DNA of 64,000 nucleotides from contig NZ_LR733827.1 in assembly GCF_902506535.1 (NCBI RefSeq), positions 37,679 through 101,678 of the forward strand, given 5' to 3'. This document shows positions 54,171 to 64,000 of this stretch, piece after piece. Source of the DNA: Pseudomonas sp. 8Z (GTDB taxonomy: Bacteria; Pseudomonadota; Gammaproteobacteria; Pseudomonadales; Pseudomonadaceae). Under the pieces are notes generated by a model. It was given only the letters and a program-made list of their open reading frames with translations. It was not told where the DNA came from and searched no databases. Both the position numbers and the translations under genes were made by a program. Each line of letters starts with the position of its first letter. Position 1 is the first letter of the stretch.

Positions 54171-55421
54171 TTGTCGAGGCGATATTCGAAACGTGCAGAA
54201 GGCGTTTTCCTGGCCGTGGTGTTGCTGTTCGGCACTGCTCAGGCCAATGCGGCGACGCCGCTCACGCTGAGCGAGGCGTGGCAGCAGGCTCTGCAAAGCA
54301 ACCCGTCGTTACAGGCTGGTGAGCGCAATGTCGGCATCGCCGAAGGTGAGCGCAAGCAGGCTGGAGTGTTGCCTAACCCAGAGCTGTCCTGGGAGGTGGA
54401 GGACACGCGCAGTGATACGCGAACCACGACGGTGCAGATCAGCCAGCCGATCGAACTGGGAGGCAAGCGCGGTGCCCGTATCGAGCTGGCCGAGCGTGGC
54501 ATCGATGGCGCTGCGATAGGTCAGGAGCAACTGCGCAACGAGCTACGTGCTGAGGTGGTGGCGGCGTTTCAGGGCGTGTTGCTGGCACAGATGCGCCAGG
54601 CTCTGGCTGAGCAATCACAAACCTTGAGTGAGCGCGGCGTGGCGGTGGTCGAGGCGCGGGTCAAGGCGGGTAAAGCTTCCGCTCTGGAGGCCAGCCGTGC
54701 GCGCCTGCAGTTCGAGGAGGTGCGCCTGGAAGCCCTGCGTGCCCGTGACCAGCGCCTCAATGCCATGAGCCAGTTATTGGCGGTCATCGGCCCGCAGTCG
54801 TCTGCGGCTGAGTGGGTGCTGGGCGGCAAAGCCGAAGACTTGCCGTCACTGCCTGGCGAAGCGGAGTTGCTGCGGCGTCTGGATGGCGTTGCGCCGATGC
54901 GTCTGGCGGAAATCGAGATTGCGCGCCAGGAGGCCTCGGTGACGGTCGAGAAAAGCCAGCGCATTCCCGATCTCATCGTCAGCCTCGGCAGCCAGTACAG
55001 CAGCGAGGATCGCGAGCGGGTGAACCTGGTGGGGCTGTCTATGCCGCTGCCGTTGTTCGACCGCAATCAGGGCAACGTGCTGGCCGCTTCGCGCCGCGCC
55101 GATCAGGCGCGTGACCTGCGCAATGCCGCGTATATGCGCCTGCGCAGCGAGGTGCAGCAGGCCCACCAGCAATGGCGCACGGCGCAAGGCGCGATCAGGG
55201 GCTTCGAAGGGGGCTTGCTGCGCTCCGCTGATGCGGCGCTGGAGAGCACTACGCGGGGCTTTCAGATGGGCAAGTTCGGCTTCATCGACGTACTCGATGC
55301 CCAGCGCACCCTGATCGACGTGCGCTCGCGTTACCTGCAGGCGCTCGAAGAGGCCTTGGATGCCTGGGTGCGTCTCGAACGTATCTACGGCGATCTCAGC
55401 GTCCGCGCCGATTCCTACTGA
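54171..55421 (+). CDS. czcC: Outer-membrane channel of the Czc efflux system
   Basis: A TolC-type outer-membrane factor of 416 residues that completes the metal efflux pump. The start TTG at 54171 is chosen because GGAGGA lies 7 bases upstream and gives a signal peptide ending in QANA; an in-frame ATG at 54144 lies before this ribosome site. Coiled-coil repeats of the OEP family are seen (LTLSEAWQQALQSNPSLQAG and again FQMGKFGFIDVLDAQRTLID). czcB follows after 57 bases. Confidence 0.9.
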   Translation: MSRRYSKRAEGVFLAVVLLFGTAQANAATPLTLSEAWQQALQSNPSLQAGERNVGIAEGERKQAGVLPNPELSWEVEDTRSDTRTTTVQISQPIELGGKRGARIELAERGIDGAAIGQEQLRNELRAEVVAAFQGVLLAQMRQALAEQSQTLSERGVAVVEARVKAGKASALEASRARLQFEEVRLEALRARDQRLNAMSQLLAVIGPQSSAAEWVLGGKAEDLPSLPGEAELLRRLDGVAPMRLAEIEIARQEASVTVEKSQRIPDLIVSLGSQYSSEDRERVNLVGLSMPLPLFDRNQGNVLAASRRADQARDLRNAAYMRLRSEVQQAHQQWRTAQGAIRGFEGGLLRSADAALESTTRGFQMGKFGFIDVLDAQRTLIDVRSRYLQALEEALDAWVRLERIYGDLSVRADSY

Positions 55422-55478
55422 TTCCTTGTCACGCAGACCGCAGCGATGCCGGTCACTGATCACTGTTTGGGGTTGTTC

Positions 55479-59934
<4,456 letters not shown>

Positions 59935-59990
59935 GATGTTTGCTGGCTGAGCGCCTGTTTCAGGTGGCTCAGTCGGCCAGCGGCGCGGGC

Positions 59991-61982
59991 TTAGCGGCGG
60001 TTTGCGCCGCTGTCCGTCGAGGCCGCTGTGCGGTCGGTATGCTTGAGTCGCGTTGCCGTTTCGCTCGTTTCACGCTCGGCGATGAAGGCTACCGGCTCCG
60101 AGCCATCGGCGCTGAGCTGGAGGATGTGTTTGGGCCGGCCCTGCTCATCGAAGAACACCTGGCCGAGCCCTGCGCCGTTCCACAGTCGTTCGCCTGCGCG
60201 GCTGCGATCCGGGATGATTGGGCTGACGCGCATGCGGCGGCGTTTGGTCAGCCAGTTGAGCGGCGAGGCTGGGGCGTAAAGCCAGCGGTTGAGGCGATCG
60301 AACCAGTCCAGCAGCTTGGCCGGAAACTCGTTCTTGATGCCGCTGCTGGTGATCTGCCAGATGGTCGGGCTAGCGCGACGGTGGCGGATGCGTACGCGGT
60401 AAACGAAGGAGTAGTGCACGTCACCAGAGAGGATGACGAAATCCCCCGGCGTGCGTGAGTGACGAAAGATATTGAGCATCACGCTGGCCGCGCCGCGGTG
60501 GGCCATCCAGTTCTCGGCGTCGACCATCAGTGGGTGCCCGGCCAGGGTGAAGAGCTTCTGGATACCTTCGATCAGCTTGACCCCGAACATCGGCGCGGGC
60601 GAGACGATGATGCAGCTCGGGTGGTCGAGCAATGCCTGCTGAAATTCACACAGGGCTTCCCAGTCCATCAATCCTGACGGCCGCGACAGATGCCCTTCGC
60701 TGCGCCAGCGCCGCGTGCGCGTGTCGAGCACCAGCAGCGCCGGCGTAGTCGGCAGCACGTAATGCCAGTGCTCGAAGTGCAACAGGGTGTCGATCAGCGC
60801 GTCTTGTGCATCGGCCTGTAGGTGGTTTTCCTGGCGTTCGCGCAGCAGTGTGGCGCAGGCCTTTAGCGGCTCGGCGAAGGCATCCGGCTGATTGCCCCAG
60901 CCCTGGCACAGCAGGTAGGCGAGCAGGGCGTTGCCGATAATGCGTTTGGAGAAGGGGTGGCTGTAGGCGGTTTGCTCCCAGCGCGCCGAGAGGTTCCAGT
61001 CATCGGTGACATCGTGGTCATCGAAGATCATCAGCGTCGGCAGGTGGGCGAGCACACGAGCGACCTGGCCGAGGCTCTGGGCGAAGGCTTCGATGTGCTG
61101 ACGTTCGCTGGCATAGCGTTGCTGTTGCGCGTCGCTCAGCGGCGGCTGGCCTTCCTCGATCAGTGTCCAGGGCACTGGCGACCAGACCAGCAGGTACATG
61201 GCGACCATCTCGGCGAAGGTCACCAGATGGTTGTCGGCGCTGCTGCTGGTGAAAATGGGTTTTTCCACGCCACCGAAGAATTTATCGCGCAGGGTCTGGT
61301 TGCTCTTCAGCGCGGGCAATAGGTCGGCGCGTTGGTAGTAGCCGACCGGGTCGGCATAAAGCGCCTGGCTGTCTTCGACCAAGGCGCCTTCAAGGCGCTC
61401 GTCGAACAGACCGAGGCGTGCGATCAACTGGTGGATGGCGCGCAGCATCGGCCCGGCTACGTCATCGACGTAGACCTGATCGCCACTCATCAGCAGCAGG
61501 GCCGGACGCTGCGTTGCTTCGTGCGGCGTGGCCAGTAGACGGTCGGCGCAGAGCAGGCCGTCGCTTGCCGGATGATGGGGTTTGCGGCAGGAACCATGGA
61601 GCAACTGGTCGACCCGAGAACGCAGGACGAAGTCGGCATGCTCGGCACCGTCGTAAAGCAGGTGCGGCGCCCAGTCGGCCATGCCGCGCGCGCTGTTGCC
61701 GTCGATGATCTGCACGTCATAGGCGATGCGTACGTCTTGTGGCAGCGCCTGGGCCAGCGGCAGGTCGATCAGGTGCAACACCGCGTGGCGCCCCAGCGGC
61801 AGGCGCTGGCAGTGCTCATCGAGCGGCAGGCTGCGCGGCGTTTGGCCCTGCGCCTGTAGCCAGAGTTGCAGCGTGAGTTCGCCGCTGGCGACCAGCCACA
61901 GCACCAGGCGGCCAGGCTCAAGGCGCCGCAGCAACGGGCCGACGAGGACTTCGGGCAGCGAGGTGTGGGGCTTCTCCAGCAT
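59991..61982 (-). CDS. PhoD-like metallophosphatase family protein
   Basis: A protein of about 663 residues related to PhoD-type alkaline phosphatases/phosphodiesterases. Metal-site motifs are LLLMSGDQVYVDDVAGPML (about 160-178), MIFDDHDVTDDWNL (about 320-333) and FVILSGDVHYSFVYRVR near residue 540. No signal or Tat motif is visible, so it seems cytoplasmic, unlike classical PhoD. The ATG at 61982 has AGGA 6 bases upstream; an ATG 12 codons earlier is weaker. It converges on czcA with a 56-base gap. Substrate unknown. Confidence 0.8.
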   Translation of the reverse strand: MLEKPHTSLPEVLVGPLLRRLEPGRLVLWLVASGELTLQLWLQAQGQTPRSLPLDEHCQRLPLGRHAVLHLIDLPLAQALPQDVRIAYDVQIIDGNSARGMADWAPHLLYDGAEHADFVLRSRVDQLLHGSCRKPHHPASDGLLCADRLLATPHEATQRPALLLMSGDQVYVDDVAGPMLRAIHQLIARLGLFDERLEGALVEDSQALYADPVGYYQRADLLPALKSNQTLRDKFFGGVEKPIFTSSSADNHLVTFAEMVAMYLLVWSPVPWTLIEEGQPPLSDAQQQRYASERQHIEAFAQSLGQVARVLAHLPTLMIFDDHDVTDDWNLSARWEQTAYSHPFSKRIIGNALLAYLLCQGWGNQPDAFAEPLKACATLLRERQENHLQADAQDALIDTLLHFEHWHYVLPTTPALLVLDTRTRRWRSEGHLSRPSGLMDWEALCEFQQALLDHPSCIIVSPAPMFGVKLIEGIQKLFTLAGHPLMVDAENWMAHRGAASVMLNIFRHSRTPGDFVILSGDVHYSFVYRVRIRHRRASPTIWQITSSGIKNEFPAKLLDWFDRLNRWLYAPASPLNWLTKRRRMRVSPIIPDRSRAGERLWNGAGLGQVFFDEQGRPKHILQLSADGSEPVAFIAERETSETATRLKHTDRTAASTDSGANRR

Positions 61983-62036
61983 GACGCTTCCTGCAGGGCA
62001 ATTGAGCAGATTGGACATTATCAGGCGTTTGGCCGT

Positions 62037-62720
62037 TCAGCTTGCCGCCTGACGCAGGCGCGACAGATCGAGTATCTCGATCTCGCCGTAGGTCAGGCGG
62101 ACGATACCCTGCGCCGCCAACTCCTTGAGGATCTGGTTGGTGGTCTGGCGTGACAGCGAGAGCATCAGCGCGAGCTGTTCCTGGGCCAGGTGCAGCACCC
62201 GACGTGGCTCGCCTTCGCCGTAGTTTTCGGCAATCAGCAGCAGGCGCCGGGCCAGACGTGGCGCAGCCGGCAGCAGGCTCATGTCTTCCAGGGCGTGGAA
62301 CGCCAGGCGCAGCTTGTGGCTCATCAGCAGAGCGAAGTCGCGCCAGTATTGCGGCTGGCGTTCGAGCAGGGCGAGCAACTCGGCCTGCGGTAGCAGCAGC
62401 AGGGTGCTGGGGCTTTCGGCGAAGGCATCGTGGGTGCGCGGCAGACCGTCGAACAGGGAGATCTCACCGAACCAGTAGGGCGGCTCGATCAGCGTCAGCA
62501 GCGCCTCTTTGCCACTCTCACTGACCGCGCCAACGCGCATCGCACCGTCGACCACCGCATACAGGCCGCTGGGCTTGTCGCCACGGCGGAACAGCCGTTG
62601 GCCCGCGTCGAGGCGCTGCACCTGGGCCATTTCCAACAAGGCATCGCGCAATATCGGTGGCAGGGCGGCGAACCACTGGCCTTGCAGCAGGCGTGCGAGG
62701 TGGGTGTGCGGGTCGGGCAT
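62037..62720 (-). CDS. Crp/Fnr-family transcriptional regulator
   Basis: A regulator of 227 residues with a cyclic-nucleotide-binding-like sensor domain (about 20-135; GLYAVVDGAMRVGAVSESG, FGEISLFDGLPRTHDAFAES) and a C-terminal winged helix (about 150-222; LAQEQLALMLSLSRQTTNQI). The cAMP-contact Arg after the Glu-Ile-Ser is present as LPRT, but the N-terminal Fe-S cysteines of Fnr are lacking. The ATG at 62720 has AGGA 6 bases upstream. It precedes the PhoD-like gene by 54 bases in the same direction and may be in one unit with it. Confidence 0.88.
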   Translation of the reverse strand: MPDPHTHLARLLQGQWFAALPPILRDALLEMAQVQRLDAGQRLFRRGDKPSGLYAVVDGAMRVGAVSESGKEALLTLIEPPYWFGEISLFDGLPRTHDAFAESPSTLLLLPQAELLALLERQPQYWRDFALLMSHKLRLAFHALEDMSLLPAAPRLARRLLLIAENYGEGEPRRVLHLAQEQLALMLSLSRQTTNQILKELAAQGIVRLTYGEIEILDLSRLRQAAS

Positions 62721-62822
62721 GGCGGTTCCTGTGTTGGGCAGCATTGTCGGCTAGCTGACAGAGTGGCGGTGCAGGGCAGGGCGATGATGCTCCGGCCTGT
62801 ATCACCTCAGAGGACGATAACA

Positions 62823-63347
62823 ATGAAAACCCTCGTCGATCACCTGGCCCAGTATGCGGCCTATCACCGTGACCGCCGCAACATCGCCAGCCATTTCATC
62901 GGTATTCCCATGATCGTATTCGCCGTGACGGTGTTGTTGTCGCGTCCCGGTTTCGCCGTGGCTGGTTTTTGGTTGGCGCCTGCGAGCCTGGCAGCGCTGG
63001 CCTCGGTCTGGTTTTACTTGCGTCTGGACCGCCGCTTTGGCCTGGTCATGACGGCCCTGCTGGCGCTGTGCCTGTGGGGCGCCGCCAAGCTGGCGATGGC
63101 GAGCACGGCACTTTGGTTGTCGGCAGGTCTTGGTTTGTTCTTGGTCGGTTGGGTTATCCAGTTCGTCGGCCATTATTACGAAGGGCGCAAACCGGCCTTC
63201 GTCGACGATGTGATGGGCTTGATCGTCGGGCCGCTGTTCGTGGTGGCTGAGGCCGCCTTCCTGCTTGGCCTGCGCAAAGAGGTCGAACATGCCGTGGTAG
63301 ACATTGCCGGGCCAACTTGCATCCGCGAGAAGAAAGCACTGGCCTGA
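62823..63347 (+). CDS. DUF962 / Mpo1-like membrane protein
   Basis: A membrane protein of 174 residues with about four hydrophobic segments. The Mpo1/DUF962 motifs are YAAYHRDRRNIASHFIGIPM (about 11-30) and VQFVGHYYEGRKPAF-like (here IQFVGHYYEGRKPAFVDD, about 112-129), with the His residues that bind iron in the yeast dioxygenase Mpo1. A role in 2-hydroxy fatty acid oxidation is inferred from the family. GAGG lies about 8 bases before the ATG. It is divergent from the Crp-type gene. Confidence 0.82.
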   Translation: MKTLVDHLAQYAAYHRDRRNIASHFIGIPMIVFAVTVLLSRPGFAVAGFWLAPASLAALASVWFYLRLDRRFGLVMTALLALCLWGAAKLAMASTALWLSAGLGLFLVGWVIQFVGHYYEGRKPAFVDDVMGLIVGPLFVVAEAAFLLGLRKEVEHAVVDIAGPTCIREKKALA

Positions 63348-63449
63348 TGTGGCTCAGCCAAGTGCGTTACGGCGCGCTTGGCCAGGCGTGAACGAGTGGG
63401 TTTGCCGCTTGAGAAGGACGTTTTTCAGGGGAGTATCGATGTTGCCAAT

Positions 63450-63572
63450 TGCGCAACTTCTTGCACAGCAAAATGTGGATAAGCCTGTGGATAGATTCCT
63501 GCAGGCCTTTGTTGATAAGCCTTAGAAGCTACTGCGCAAAAACTTGCGCAGTAGTGCGCAACTTCTTGCGCA
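63450..63572. promoter_or_regulatory. Array of TGCGCAA-N4-TTGCGCA inverted repeats upstream of hcp
   Basis: Three dyads share half sites: TGCGCAACTTCTTGCACA (63450-63467), CTGCGCAAAAACTTGCGCAG (63532-63551, perfect 8-bp arms) and TGCGCAACTTCTTGCGCA (63555-63572, perfect 7-bp arms). A single half site is at 63589-63595. They lie about 110-230 bases before the predicted start of the sigma-54 promoter, the usual place of enhancer-binding-protein sites. Confidence 0.55.
63474..63518. promoter_or_regulatory. Cluster of three DnaA-box-like sequences
   Basis: TGTGGATAA (63474-63482, exact), TGTGGATAG (63486-63494) and TGTTGATAA (63510-63518) lie in one orientation at 12- and 24-base steps, between the inverted repeats of the hcp upstream region. 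Confidence 0.45.
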
Positions 63573-63580
63573 CTTTTCCG

Positions 63581-63631
63581 TGACTTAATGCGCAATATGA
63601 CCTTTTGGTTGCTTTTGGTCACATTAAGTCA
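63581..63631. other. Large bulged hairpin in the hcp upstream region
   Basis: TGACTTAATG (63581-63590) pairs with CATTAAGTCA (63622-63631), continued by TGACC (63598-63602) with GGTCA (63617-63621); seven bases bulge on the left arm. It lies just upstream of the sigma-54 promoter candidate and may be a terminator for the left gene or a protein site. Confidence 0.45.
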
Positions 63632-63655
63632 TTGATCTATATAAAGTTGCAAAAA

Positions 63656-63672
63656 CTGGCATGCCGTTCGCT
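63656..63672 (+). promoter_or_regulatory. Sigma-54 (-24/-12) promoter candidate of hcp
   Basis: CTGGCATGCCGTTCGCT matches YTGGCACGRNNNTTGCW except at a few positions and keeps the GG-N10-GC spacing. Transcription would begin near 63683, about 45 bases before the hcp ATG. Sigma-54 control of hcp is known in several type VI systems. Confidence 0.55.
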
Positions 63673-63727
63673 TTAGTCCAGGCTCCCGGATCACTCACGA
63701 TCCATGACCCAGGCAAGGAGAGCACTC

Positions 63728-64000
63728 ATGCCAACACCCGCGTATCTGTCCCTCGAAGGCACCAAACAAGGTTTGATCACCGCTGGCACCTTCACCGAGG
63801 ACTCGGTCGGCAACATTTTCCAGGAAGGTCATGAAGACCAGATTCTGGTTCAAGCCTACAACCACCAGGTCATCATCCCGCGTGACCCGCAGTCCGGCCA
63901 ACCGACCGGCCAGCGCGTGCACAAGCCGCTGATGATCACCAAGGTCTTCGACAAGTCCTCGCCGCTGATCTTCAACGCCCTGACCTCCGGTGAGCGTCTG
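63728..64000 (+). CDS. hcp: Hcp-family type VI secretion tube protein, 3'-truncated by the window
   Basis: The first 91 residues of an Hcp (TssD) protein, which forms the hexameric-ring inner tube of the type VI secretion system and is itself secreted. The sequence PTPAYLSLEGTKQGLITAGT, the EDQILVQAYNHQVIIPRDP segment and SGQPTGQRVHKPLMITKVFD are typical. AAGGAG lies about 7 bases before the ATG. The frame is open to the window end. No other tss gene is in the window, so it may be an orphan hcp, perhaps followed by vgrG or an effector. Confidence 0.92.
   Translation, partial: MPTPAYLSLEGTKQGLITAGTFTEDSVGNIFQEGHEDQILVQAYNHQVIIPRDPQSGQPTGQRVHKPLMITKVFDKSSPLIFNALTSGERL

Overview
The window looks like the chromosome of a gamma-proteobacterium of the genus Pseudomonas in the broad sense. 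High-GC third codon positions, the trxA-rho-ubiD-glpT order, the dadR-dadA-ridA-dadX-pauR-cytochrome c5 order, the czcRS/czcCBA locus, an OprD-family porin and Pseudomonas-type REP palindromes all fit. A mendocina/oleovorans-like lineage is a guess, not a result. No insertion sequence, prophage, integron or CRISPR array was seen.

Layout. 1-3987: end of a flagellar operon (transglycosylase in the flgJ position, short flgK, flgL and a flagellin-like protein), probably a second or lateral-type flagellum. 4267-5052: exported PilJ-N-domain protein. 5117-9440: polar amino-acid ABC transporter operon ending in ureidoglycolate lyase, with a strong sigma-54 promoter candidate and a divergent GntR regulator. 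9551-15533: trxA, rho, ubiD, a flavin reductase and glpT. 15898-24308: complete malonate decarboxylase cluster mdcABCDE-GHLM with mdcR. 24545-26128: ketoglutarate-semialdehyde dehydrogenase. 26361-28101: ArsR regulator and old-yellow-enzyme reductase with three related operator-like palindromes. 28328-28760: small lipoprotein and tRNA-Arg(CCG). 29101-32019: gabD-gabT. 32235-48497: polyamine and D-alanine catabolism (kauB/pauC, two pauB-type oxidases, a pauA-type gamma-glutamylpolyamine synthetase, pauR, dadR, dadA, ridA, dadX) with accessory genes. 48638-49362: small NIPSNAP and DUF2790 proteins. 49736-59934: OprD-type porin, PtrA-like periplasmic peptide, czcS-czcR and divergent czcCBA, linked by a shared operator-like box. 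59991-63347: PhoD-like phosphatase, Crp/Fnr regulator and DUF962 membrane protein. 63728-64000: start of an hcp gene (type VI secretion) behind an elaborate upstream region.

How the genes work together. PauA, PauB, KauB, GabT and GabD would convert putrescine to succinate; only the gamma-glutamyl-GABA hydrolase (PauD) is missing here. The mdc genes import malonate and decarboxylate it to acetate. The Czc genes export divalent metals. The most interesting regulatory architectures are the hcp upstream region (sigma-54 promoter plus an inverted-repeat array), the shared metal-response box at three loci, the ArsR/old-yellow-enzyme operators, and a near-identical 17-bp element upstream of kauB and a pauB.
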